DNA of 64,000 nt, taken from NCBI GenBank assembly GCA_002331485.1, contig DCYS01000027.1, positions 67,021 through 131,020 of the forward strand, given 5' to 3'. Positions within the stretch are counted from its first letter, which is position 1. Every line of letters starts with the position of its first letter. The notes under the pieces were generated by a model. The model did not search any database and was not told the origin of the DNA. It saw only the letters and a list, made by a program, of their open reading frames with translations. A program made the position numbers and the translations under genes. The DNA is from Flavobacteriales bacterium UBA2104. Lineage in GTDB: Bacteria > Bacteroidota > Bacteroidia > Flavobacteriales_D > Crocinitomicaceae. Shown here in pieces: positions 6,451 through 14,292 of this stretch.

Positions 6451-8784
6451 TCTTTTATATTTCGCAAAACCTGATAACATTCTTTCCATTTCTATTCTTA
6501 TTAGCAGCCTAAATATGATAATTACTAAACCTATTCCTCCAATTATTGAACCAGAAATCAACAACCAAAAACTTATTTTTTTGTTCCGTTCATTATTCGC
6601 GTATAACTCTCCACAAAATCCATTTTGATCTCCAGGAGTTGGACGCTCCATTATCCAATTATTGAAATACTCGTCTTCACAATTGCCTGTGACGCGGGCC
6701 CAATTCATATTCTGCCTTTCGTGTTTCCATTTTTTTGTAGAAACTTGATCGACAAGCATCGAATCAGCATCATAAAGACGAATTCTTTCCCCTTTCTTAT
6801 TTATACCAAACGAAAGACCTCCGATAAAGTTATGGTTTTTGTATCTTTTTTGATATCGCATACTATCCTGGGTTATTACTAAATATGCTCCTGACTCTAA
6901 AAAAAGATTGTTAGGTAAAACGAAGTAGTTTTCATCATCAGCTATAATCCAATTACTAATATCTAAAGTTCTATCACTTGTGCTCAACAGCTCTATATAG
7001 TCTGTATCGAAAGCTTTATCCTGCTCAGCATCTATTTCATTTATAACAACTTGATTTACAAATTGTGAACCTTCTCTTTTTTCAAATACTGGTATTAATA
7101 CAATACTTTCTTGAGGAACTAATTCAAACTTCAAAGACTTTTTTTCCAATCTTCTCCAACCTACAAACCTGTAATCAAAATCAGGGATTGCTTCTACAGT
7201 TAACGGAAGCCCTTTGAAGTATTCTCCTTTAAATTTATTCGTGATCGTGAGGTTGTTTAATTTAACTTTTCCTCCTTTACTAGTCAATACTTCTACTTCT
7301 ATTCTCTCCTCTAAGTCAAATCTATCTTTAAGTTGATCAAATAATAATTCTGGTCGATGCTTTATATGTGTGTAGATCTTATCAAAACTATATTCATAAA
7401 TTCGATCGGAGACCCCCCATCTATCTTTATGATAAACGGACTCCTGTTCTACCTGATCCTTTAAATCATCTAAAACCTGCAAAGCGTTTTCCGTTTTAAA
7501 CGTTGTGTTTAATAGATCTGAAAACTGCTGAATATAAAGCTCTTTAATACTATCATTTTCGAGTAGTTTTCTCATTAAAAAAGTAGACCAATTTGGATGG
7601 GGCCAGTCCCGGGGATTTTCTGTAGTAAAATGTTTAACCGAATTCTTTAGATAAGCATCATCAGTAAAAATATTCATGCTATGATCAACATCATAGAATA
7701 TCCACCTCCACTTGGCTGTATCACTTGTGTGTTTATAATACCTTATATTTCCTCCAGCATCCGCGTTACCAGTGTAAACCTCACAAGCGTTATACAACAA
7801 GTAGTTCTTAATGTCTATTTTACTATCAACATATGCTAGGTCTTCAGCTTTACTAAGATCTAACTTTCTCAATCTGTTTAAAAAGGTTCTATAGTCTCTA
7901 GTCGATCCGTATTGAGGTCTCTTTTCATGACGCATTATGATCAAGCTATCTTTATCATACCCGAAATGTTGTTTTATAAAATGTTCATTGATCTTTTCAC
8001 GCAGATTATATTTTCCCCAATATTGACCATTGATATATACAGCTACAGGCCTATACGATTGTACCAATAATCCTGTTGGTTTTACTAAGGTAGTTGCAAA
8101 AGCATCTCTGATATGTGCACCCTGCATATCACTACCTGCATTTCTAAGGACAAGGTTTTTATATTCTTTAAATGGTCTGTCTTTAAAGAATGGATACTCA
8201 AACCTATTGTTTCCGTATTTTTTTCTCGCGTAAAGAGCGAAAGATTTTTGAGGCATTCCGAGGCTGAAACCACCAAACATTTTTAACCCCGATACTTGAT
8301 CAATTACCTGTTCGTTATTCTCATTTATGAAACCAATTCTAGAATCTCTTTCTATATCTTTCATGAAGTTCGCTCCTGTGTAAGGCTCTTCATACTCTGT
8401 ACACGAAGGTCCAATCATGTACATTCCATTATTTCTGTCAAATAAATAGTCTGGATCTATAATTATAGAAAACACTGGAATATCATGTTTCTTATCAATG
8501 ATATATGTTTTACTATATCTCGACTCATTTCCATCAGGATCAATTTCTAGAAAACGAATTGCTGTATTCCCTTGAAGTTTTATTCTGTCCGATTTAAGCC
8601 GCGTACTTCTAATAGTTGGTTTTTCTCCGTGCATTGAGTAGAAAACCTTTGAATTCTCCGGTACTTGAACGGTTACTTCTTTTAAATTATAATGGACACC
8701 TGCATCAGGAGAAAAGCGAACGCTTTGCTGTGCTCTGACAGCGATGGTTGATAATAAAAATATTATTAAAACCCTTAATAACAA
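5788..8784 (-). CDS. CotH-kinase and lamin-tail protein fused to an outer-membrane barrel
   Basis: The 998-residue protein has a signal peptide (1-18), a chitobiase-like C-terminal-type beta domain (about 25-95), a CotH-type kinase domain (about 100-480, with the signature WIFYDVDHSMN near 361), and a lamin-tail domain (about 575-690, VVINEID and YIELLS). A membrane helix follows (about 740-762), then a short basic stretch and a second signal-peptide-like segment beginning at Met 779 with a TAAQN cleavage site. The last 200 residues look like an 8-stranded outer-membrane barrel. CotH domains phosphorylate secreted proteins; the substrate here is unknown. No in-frame ATG is near the N-terminus, so I take the TTG at 8784; no T9SS domain is present. 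The gene lies 39 bases downstream of the anti-sigma-like gene and may be in its operon. Confidence 0.82.
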   Translation of the reverse strand: MLLRVLIIFLLSTIAVRAQQSVRFSPDAGVHYNLKEVTVQVPENSKVFYSMHGEKPTIRSTRLKSDRIKLQGNTAIRFLEIDPDGNESRYSKTYIIDKKHDIPVFSIIIDPDYLFDRNNGMYMIGPSCTEYEEPYTGANFMKDIERDSRIGFINENNEQVIDQVSGLKMFGGFSLGMPQKSFALYARKKYGNNRFEYPFFKDRPFKEYKNLVLRNAGSDMQGAHIRDAFATTLVKPTGLLVQSYRPVAVYINGQYWGKYNLREKINEHFIKQHFGYDKDSLIIMRHEKRPQYGSTRDYRTFLNRLRKLDLSKAEDLAYVDSKIDIKNYLLYNACEVYTGNADAGGNIRYYKHTSDTAKWRWIFYDVDHSMNIFTDDAYLKNSVKHFTTENPRDWPHPNWSTFLMRKLLENDSIKELYIQQFSDLLNTTFKTENALQVLDDLKDQVEQESVYHKDRWGVSDRIYEYSFDKIYTHIKHRPELLFDQLKDRFDLEERIEVEVLTSKGGKVKLNNLTITNKFKGEYFKGLPLTVEAIPDFDYRFVGWRRLEKKSLKFELVPQESIVLIPVFEKREGSQFVNQVVINEIDAEQDKAFDTDYIELLSTSDRTLDISNWIIADDENYFVLPNNLFLESGAYLVITQDSMRYQKRYKNHNFIGGLSFGINKKGERIRLYDADSMLVDQVSTKKWKHERQNMNWARVTGNCEDEYFNNWIMERPTPGDQNGFCGELYANNERNKKISFWLLISGSIIGGIGLVIIIFRLLIRIEMERMLSGFAKYKRMIFMIILLLFCSFFTAAQNYKKIKPYSWMVGAHWNVMEDDGYQFTRLFDVNNSWNLPVFPASINADFYIQKGMSIDVIASYNQYKVGKTINLDTNRSGNAYAVTTNFKYSFGFLMRQQIIDPFVFGGVGYSGRQAVELTNMLNGNIGAGVNIMVWRGLGIQFRSTAKVMLLPEIIKDNYFHHHAGIIYKIPEQTGGYNNFHKRKYKWGFKNYRYRKPKGM

Positions 8785-8823
8785 TCCTTTACATTTAGTT
8801 AAGGATAAAGATATTAAATAGGG

Positions 8824-9933
8824 TTATCGGCTTAAATGGAGTTGCTGATAGTTATTAAGAGTGTTATCTTGATTATCCTTTGCAACGATAATATAAATAT
8901 AGTTCCCTTCAGGTGCTGGTGTACCATTTGCAAGGTTTCCATCCCATCTAAAGTGAATATCATTACTCTTATAAACAACTTCTTGTTTGTTATTTAAGAT
9001 CGTTATTTGGAATTCTTTTAACCCTTTCGACTCAATAAATAAATAATCATTATCTCTATCTCCATTTGGTGTAAATGAGTTTGGAGTTTTCGTAATTTCC
9101 CCTTCTATTTCAACAACAACTTCGATATCCCTGTAAATTTCTTCCTCTCCATTACGACCAGTTACCTGAACCTCGTATGTTCCTGGTTTATCATAAAAAT
9201 GTTCAGGATTCATTAGAGTGGACAAATTACCGTCACCAAAGTCCCAAACAATTTCCGTTATATTCTCTGTGGAACTCTCAAACTTCACGTACTGATTGTT
9301 TTGTTCTTTAATTGATGGAACTAATTTCAAGGTTGGTAACTCTGTATTCGTCTCAGTGCTTTCCTCTTTATCCTCATCTGTAGTCGATGAACTTTCTTCA
9401 TTATCAGCTTGGTTACCAGAATTTGAATGAGTTTTATTATTTACTTTCTCTTCTGGATCACTATTTGTTGAGTGATTATTTTGTTCAGTATTATTTTCTG
9501 GAATAGAGTAATTAGAAGATTCTTTCTGCTCCTGATCGCTTTCAACACTTCCTATTTCTTCATTTTTAGAAGGTAAAACCTCATTCTTTTTGTTCTGGAC
9601 TACTTCAAGTGAGTTCTTATTTTCGTTTTCCTCAATTGAAATGCTGTCGTCATTTTTAATTTCGACAATGTTTTCAATAGGATTTTCTGCGTTACTTGAA
9701 GATAATTTCTTTTCATCATCTTCTGATACACTGTTATAAATTAAAATTGAACCTACAACAACGGCAGCAGTTGAAAGTACACCAATTACAACCTTAGTAG
9801 CTATACCTATAGTAGTCGCTGCACCAGTTGAAATACCAGACTGCACACCAGCCCACAGACCAGGGTCAACCTTAGCCTCGTAATTTCCCAACTCGCGTTG
9901 AAACAACTCTTTTATTTCGTCTTTATCGCTCAA
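8824..9933 (-). CDS. Anti-sigma-like membrane protein with PKD and gliding-motility C-terminal domain
   Basis: The first 45 residues are cytoplasmic and match the N-terminal part of anti-sigma factors (DEIKELFQRELGNYEAKVDPGLW). One membrane helix follows (about 48-68). Then come a 140-residue Glu/Asn/Ser-rich low-complexity spacer, a PKD domain (about 215-275, VWDFGDG) and a C-terminal domain of the gliding-motility-associated type (about 285-369, TPNSFTPNGDRDND and FRWDGN). The gene overlaps the ECF sigma factor gene by 11 bases, the standard layout of a sigma/anti-sigma pair. The C-terminal domain is normally a type IX sorting signal on exported proteins, but here no cleavable signal peptide exists, so it is probably held in the periplasm as a sensor. 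Confidence 0.85.
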   Translation of the reverse strand: MSDKDEIKELFQRELGNYEAKVDPGLWAGVQSGISTGAATTIGIATKVVIGVLSTAAVVVGSILIYNSVSEDDEKKLSSSNAENPIENIVEIKNDDSISIEENENKNSLEVVQNKKNEVLPSKNEEIGSVESDQEQKESSNYSIPENNTEQNNHSTNSDPEEKVNNKTHSNSGNQADNEESSSTTDEDKEESTETNTELPTLKLVPSIKEQNNQYVKFESSTENITEIVWDFGDGNLSTLMNPEHFYDKPGTYEVQVTGRNGEEEIYRDIEVVVEIEGEITKTPNSFTPNGDRDNDYLFIESKGLKEFQITILNNKQEVVYKSNDIHFRWDGNLANGTPAPEGNYIYIIVAKDNQDNTLNNYQQLHLSR

Positions 9934-10459
9934 TATTTAATTTATTCAAAATTTCTCTTAACGCAGATTTAGCTCTGGAATACTGTGATTTAGAAGTGTT
10001 TTCGGTAATATTTAATTTTTCTGCAATTTCTTTATGACTATAGCCCTCTATTGCAAAAAGGTTAAATACTGTCCGGTAACCGTCTGGCAATGACTGAACA
10101 ATTTTCATTAAGCTCTCAGCTTGTAATTGCTCTTCAGTAAAACTGTTGGTTGTTATTTCTATAAAGGAATCATCTAACTCCAGATCACCCTGTCGTTTTT
10201 TGTTTTTCCGTAATTGATCTAACGCAGTATTTACTACAATCCTTCTAATCCATCCTTCCAAAGAACCATCATGTTTAAACTTCTTCAAGTTTTTAAACAC
10301 TTTAATAAATGCATCTTGAAGTACATCTTCAGCCCGCTCTTTATCTTTGATGTAACGTATCGCAACTCCCAGCATTTTAGCGGAAAAACGATCGAACAAC
10401 AAACGTTGAGCCTTCGCATTTCCGGAAACACATTCTTTTACGAGCGTTTCATCATTCAT
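9923..10459 (-). CDS. ECF-family RNA polymerase sigma factor
   Basis: The 178-residue protein has sigma-70 region 2 (about 20-90; AEDVLQDAFIKVF and GWIRRIVVNTALDQLRK) and region 4 (about 115-170; GYRTVFNLFAIEGYSHKEIAEKLNI, a helix-turn-helix that reads the -35 element). Regions 1 and 3 are missing, as in extracytoplasmic-function sigma factors. It is followed with an 11-base overlap by the membrane anti-sigma-like gene, which probably holds it inactive, and then by the CotH/barrel gene, a likely target or accessory of the same signal. Confidence 0.95.
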   Translation of the reverse strand: MNDETLVKECVSGNAKAQRLLFDRFSAKMLGVAIRYIKDKERAEDVLQDAFIKVFKNLKKFKHDGSLEGWIRRIVVNTALDQLRKNKKRQGDLELDDSFIEITTNSFTEEQLQAESLMKIVQSLPDGYRTVFNLFAIEGYSHKEIAEKLNITENTSKSQYSRAKSALREILNKLNIER

Positions 10460-10525
10460 TTTCTCCGTTCAAAGTATGGACTACAATATTACATAAAAGG
10501 TTGCATGCAATTAAAAAGAACATAG

Positions 10526-10533
10526 TACTTTTG
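10526..10533 (+). promoter_or_regulatory. Bacteroidota-type -7 element before the TlpA-like gene
   Basis: TACTTTTG fits the TAnnTTTG consensus, with TTG at 10501-10503 as the -33 element (22-base spacer). It is 15 bases before the ATG. Confidence 0.5.
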
Positions 10534-10547
10534 GAAAAATCAGTTAT

Positions 10548-11756
10548 ATGAATTTTGCTAAAACAGCACTCATCACATTTTTTTCAATACTAGTTTTTAC
10601 ATCCTTCGCAGTTGAACCTAAATCAGGATATTGGCAAGGTTTATTGAAACTGAATGAAGAAACTAATTTACCCTTTGTTTTTTCGATGAATGAAAAGAAT
10701 GAGATCACAATTTATAATGCAGAAGAAGAGATACAGCTTAAAAGCCCGAAAAGAGAAAATGACAGCATCATTTATTCATTTATAGCTTTCAACACCTATC
10801 TTAAGTTATCCATTGATAGTAAAAAGTCGATCAACGGTTTTTATATTTCACCAGATCGAAAACGTCATTCAATAATACCATTTAAAGCAGATTATATTGG
10901 TACCGATAAACCAATATGTAATAAGGAAGTAGTTACCAATATTTCGGGGAAATGGAAAACAACATTTAGTCCAAATTCAGATGACGCCTATCCAGCGATA
11001 GGTAAGTTCGATCAATCAGAAAGTGGTAAAGTAACGGGTACTTTCTTAACTGAAACAGGAGATTACCGATTCTTAGAAGGGTATTTAGTAGGAAGTAAAT
11101 TGATACTTTCTTGTTTTGATGGATCTCATGCTTTTTTATTCACCGCTCAGTACAAGGATAATAATTTAGTTGGGACATTTTATTCTGGAAGTCATTGGAA
11201 AACAGATTGGATAGCTGAACGGAATGAAAAATTTAATCTCAAAGACCCTGATTCTCTAACGTACATGGTTAAAGACGACTTAACATTCGTCCACCCTGAT
11301 ACGAACAAGGTTGATATAGCTTATCCAAATAAATCAACACAGGGTAAAGTTGTAATCATTCAGTTAATAGGAACATGGTGTCCAAATTGTCTAGATGAAA
11401 CTAATTTCTACAAAGATCTTTACGAAACATATCACAATGATGGATTAGAGATTATGGGTATAGCTTATGAAGCTCCAGAAAATTTGAGTGATCAGATCGA
11501 TCGTGTTAAACGATATTCTGCAAATAAAAACATTCCTTACCCAATTCTAATAGGTGGTCATGCATCTAAAAAAGAAGCATCAATGGATTTTAACATGCTT
11601 AATGAAATTACATCATTTCCAACATCAATATTCGTAAACAGACAAGGTGAAGTTGTTAAAATACATACAGGTTTCAATGGTCCTGGAACTGGAGACATCT
11701 ACCAATCTTATGTTGAAGAAACGAAAAGATTAATTGAAAAATTACTCAGAGAGTAA
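10548..11756 (+). CDS. TlpA-like thiol-disulfide oxidoreductase
   Basis: The 402-residue protein has a signal peptide (about 1-22, ending in FAVE), a 210-residue N-terminal beta-rich domain of unknown role with an internal repeat (GYWQGLLKL and SGKWKTTF starts), and a C-terminal thioredoxin fold (about 250-395). The active site is WCPNC (about 276), preceded by VVIIQLIGT, and the cis-Pro region is SFPTSIFVNRQGEV. Such proteins reduce or exchange disulfides in exported proteins, for instance during cytochrome c maturation; the target here is unknown. It is transcribed divergently from the sigma factor and converges with the M23 gene, one base apart. Confidence 0.87.
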   Translation: MNFAKTALITFFSILVFTSFAVEPKSGYWQGLLKLNEETNLPFVFSMNEKNEITIYNAEEEIQLKSPKRENDSIIYSFIAFNTYLKLSIDSKKSINGFYISPDRKRHSIIPFKADYIGTDKPICNKEVVTNISGKWKTTFSPNSDDAYPAIGKFDQSESGKVTGTFLTETGDYRFLEGYLVGSKLILSCFDGSHAFLFTAQYKDNNLVGTFYSGSHWKTDWIAERNEKFNLKDPDSLTYMVKDDLTFVHPDTNKVDIAYPNKSTQGKVVIIQLIGTWCPNCLDETNFYKDLYETYHNDGLEIMGIAYEAPENLSDQIDRVKRYSANKNIPYPILIGGHASKKEASMDFNMLNEITSFPTSIFVNRQGEVVKIHTGFNGPGTGDIYQSYVEETKRLIEKLLRE

Positions 11757-11757
11757 A

Positions 11758-12405
11758 CTAAAAACCTATAAAATCTAGTGGGTTTGGGCAGTTTTCTTGA
11801 TAAAGCTCTCTATCGTTCTCTGAACAAACACCGGGGTAATCACCATTATACTCACCTATATCTTTTATAAGTTGTAAATGAAGATGTGGAGCATAATTTC
11901 CATTTTCTTTAGAATTCCCGAGTTCAGCAATTATCTCACCTTTTTCAAAGTGATCACCTATGTTAATCGAAGAAATACTTTCTTTTGACAAGTGCCCATA
12001 CAAAGAATAAAAAACTTTAGATGAGTGAGAAGTATGTTTAAGAATGATCGTAGGACCGTAGTCTCCGAAATTTATATTGTTCTTGAAACTATGCACAATC
12101 CCTTCCATTGGACATAAAACTTCTGTTCCTGAGGATGCCCAAAAGTCTACACCAAGATGAAGATTTCTTCTATTCTCTTTTTCTCCAAAATGTGCGCTTC
12201 TTTCGTATAACTTGCGTTTCTCAAAGTATCCCCCATAAGGGACTTTTTTACCCAAATCATCAGTAATATGATCGATAGTCTCCTGCATTCTATCAGGATC
12301 TTCTAAAATCGATAATGTAAATAGCTGATTTTCTACAGATAAGTCAAGTGGGAAATAATCTTCTCTACTTGTATTTTTGAAGATAGGGAAAAAACCAGCG
12401 CTCAA
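11758..12405 (-). CDS. M23-family metallopeptidase
   Basis: The 215-residue protein carries the LytM/M23 zinc motifs: H-x-x-x-D in HLGVDFW (about 81), His in YGHLS (about 135) and H-x-H in HLHLQL (about 174), with the glycine-rich GDYGPTIILKH between them. These enzymes cut peptidoglycan cross-links, though some act as non-peptidase activators. There is no N-terminal signal peptide or membrane helix, which is odd for a wall-acting enzyme; a cytoplasmic role or a non-classical export route is possible. It starts 12 bases after the LytTR regulator gene ends, on the same strand, so the two are probably one operon. Confidence 0.88.
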   Translation of the reverse strand: MSAGFFPIFKNTSREDYFPLDLSVENQLFTLSILEDPDRMQETIDHITDDLGKKVPYGGYFEKRKLYERSAHFGEKENRRNLHLGVDFWASSGTEVLCPMEGIVHSFKNNINFGDYGPTIILKHTSHSSKVFYSLYGHLSKESISSINIGDHFEKGEIIAELGNSKENGNYAPHLHLQLIKDIGEYNGDYPGVCSENDRELYQENCPNPLDFIGF

Positions 12406-12417
12406 TAGGATCTGTAA

Positions 12418-13170
12418 TTAAACTAGATTGATCTTCTTCACTAACTGTTCTTTGTAAGAACCACCGATAGGTATTAGCTTTTTGTCTTTCTCTAACTGTA
12501 GGTTTGGATACTCAATTGATGCTATTTTATCTAACCTTACGATAAATGATCTGTGAACTCTTATAAACTCTTCGTCACCCAATTTCCTTTCGATATCCTT
12601 CATTGTTGAATGAATGGTGTATCTTTTATCTAAGGTATTAATGACTACATAATCTTTAAGTGCTTCTACGAAGAAAATATCTTTCGTATTCAACTTAACG
12701 AGTCTCGAATTAGATTTAACAAAAATGAACTCTCTAGAGTCTTTACCTTCTACAAGTGAATAAAGTAGATCTCTTTCCTTCTCTACTTCCTTCTCTTTTT
12801 TATGCTTATAAAGAGCCATCTCGATAGAGGTATGAAGATCTATTTCTTTGAATGGCTTTATTATGTATCCGTATGGTTCTGTGATCTTTGCTTTTTCCAG
12901 TGTGGCCTCATCAGCATAAGCAGTTAAGAAGATCACGGGTATATTATGTTCACGTTTGATGATTTCAGCAGCTTCGATCCCATTCATATCACCTTTAAGC
13001 ATGATATCCATAAGTACGATACTTGGTTTATCATCACTAGCAAGCTCAACAGCTTTTTCACCTGTCGCTGCAGCACCAGAAACAATGTACCCCAATCTTT
13101 TTAAACTGTGTTGAATATCTTTCGAGACAATTGACTCATCTTCAACCACTAAAACCTTAATCTTTGACAT
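12418..13170 (-). CDS. LytTR-family response regulator
   Basis: The 250-residue protein has a receiver domain (about 1-120) with the acidic pair DE (10-11), the phospho-acceptor Asp in VLMDIML (about 55), Thr in FLTAYAD (about 83) and Lys in IKPFKE (about 106). A short helical linker leads to a LytTR DNA-binding domain (about 150-248; FIFVKSNSRLVKL, VHRSFIV, IPIGGSYKEQL). No histidine kinase lies beside it in this window, so its partner is elsewhere. It likely drives the following M23 peptidase gene or is simply cotranscribed with it. The long noncoding stretch upstream should contain its promoter. Confidence 0.93.
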   Translation of the reverse strand: MSKIKVLVVEDESIVSKDIQHSLKRLGYIVSGAAATGEKAVELASDDKPSIVLMDIMLKGDMNGIEAAEIIKREHNIPVIFLTAYADEATLEKAKITEPYGYIIKPFKEIDLHTSIEMALYKHKKEKEVEKERDLLYSLVEGKDSREFIFVKSNSRLVKLNTKDIFFVEALKDYVVINTLDKRYTIHSTMKDIERKLGDEEFIRVHRSFIVRLDKIASIEYPNLQLEKDKKLIPIGGSYKEQLVKKINLV

Positions 13171-13848
13171 AGAATGTGTAAATCTAGAACAAACTTAATG
13201 AATCTAATTTTAGATTCTAAATTTAATCCACTATGAAATCAACATATTCATCGATGAAATCTTCATAATGATAGATTAAATATAAACAATATGAACGACT
13301 TATTGAAAGAGAAAGAAAAATTCTAACAGTTTTCCATTCATCTTAAATAAATATAGAAAAGAAAAATTTTTAAAAAGATTTACTACTACTATTAAGCTGT
13401 TAGTAATGTGTGTAATTTATTTAATAAAGACTAGTATTTAAGGAAATGAACAAATATTAATCGTTTATAAACATCTTATTAGATACTAAAGTATTTGCTT
13501 TTAAAGAGTTTACGGAGTTTTTAACAAAAGCGGATAAATTATAAAGTGTTGATATAATTATTGAAATAAGCAATGTTAAGCACACTAATAAACTGTTGAT
13601 ATGTGATGATAAAAAAGAATAAGTAACACTTGTTTATATGGAACCTATTTTTGTTTGGAAAAAAGTATGAAACTATCAAGAGATTCTTATTACAAGATAT
13701 TAACAAAGGGTACTAATATTGTTTACAATTATGTAGATAAGTTGAAAATGAATACCCCTGATAAATAAGGGTTCTATTCGTAGAAGAAAATAGAAATGTT
13801 TATAACTAAATACAAATGTTAATTCATTAAATTTGAAAAAAACTAAAG
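13171..13848. other. 678-bp noncoding, very A/T-rich stretch
   Basis: It lies between two divergently read genes (LytTR regulator and rpiB). I see no gene, tRNA or clear terminator. TGTTGATAT occurs twice (around 13546 and 13598), TGTTTATA-like words several times, and ACCCC/GGGT could form a weak hairpin near 13755-13772. Only the promoter just before rpiB can be proposed. Confidence 0.6.
13828..13835 (+). promoter_or_regulatory. -7 element before rpiB
   Basis: TAAATTTG fits TAnnTTTG, 13 bases before the ATG. No good -33 TTG is seen at the expected distance. Confidence 0.4.
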
Positions 13849-14292
13849 ATGCAACACGATAAAATAATACCGATTGGTGCAGATCATGCAGGATTTGATC
13901 TCAAACAAAGAGTTATTGAACATTTTTCATCTAAAGGATATACCTTCAAAGATTATGGGTGTCATTCTACTGAAAGCATCGACTATCCGGATTACGGTCA
14001 TCCTGTTGCAGAACATGTTGAGTCCGACAAAGACGTATTAGGTATAGTTATTTGTGGTAGCGGAAATGGGATCAACATGACGGTGAATAAACACCAAGGG
14101 ATTCGCAGCGCTCTATGCTGGAATAATGAAATCGCCGAGCTTGCAAGGCAACATAATAATGCAAATATCATAGCATTACCCGCTCGTTTTATCTCAGAAG
14201 AAGAGGGATTAAAAATGATAGAAACATTTTTATCAACTGAGTTCGAAGGAGGAAGACACGAACGACGTGTAAATAAGATTGCTTTTTCTTAG
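13849..14292 (+). CDS. rpiB: Ribose 5-phosphate isomerase B
   Basis: The 147-residue protein matches the RpiB/LacAB family over its whole length: IGADHAGFDLK at the N-terminus, the substrate loop YPDYGHPVAEHV, the active-site Cys in IVICGSGNGI (about 67) and the helix with ARQHNNANIIALPARF. It interconverts ribose 5-phosphate and ribulose 5-phosphate in the pentose phosphate pathway, in the cytoplasm. It converges with the RNase R gene, and the stop codons overlap by 4 bases. Confidence 0.96.
   Translation: MQHDKIIPIGADHAGFDLKQRVIEHFSSKGYTFKDYGCHSTESIDYPDYGHPVAEHVESDKDVLGIVICGSGNGINMTVNKHQGIRSALCWNNEIAELARQHNNANIIALPARFISEEEGLKMIETFLSTEFEGGRHERRVNKIAFS

Noticed and set aside
10271..10525. 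Short + strand frame near the sigma factor gene
   Set aside because: Antisense to the conserved ECF sigma factor, with no ribosome site or domain.
13171..13848. Chromosomal replication origin
   Set aside because: It is A/T-rich, but I find no clear DnaA boxes (TTATCCACA) in a cluster and no origin-linked genes beside it.
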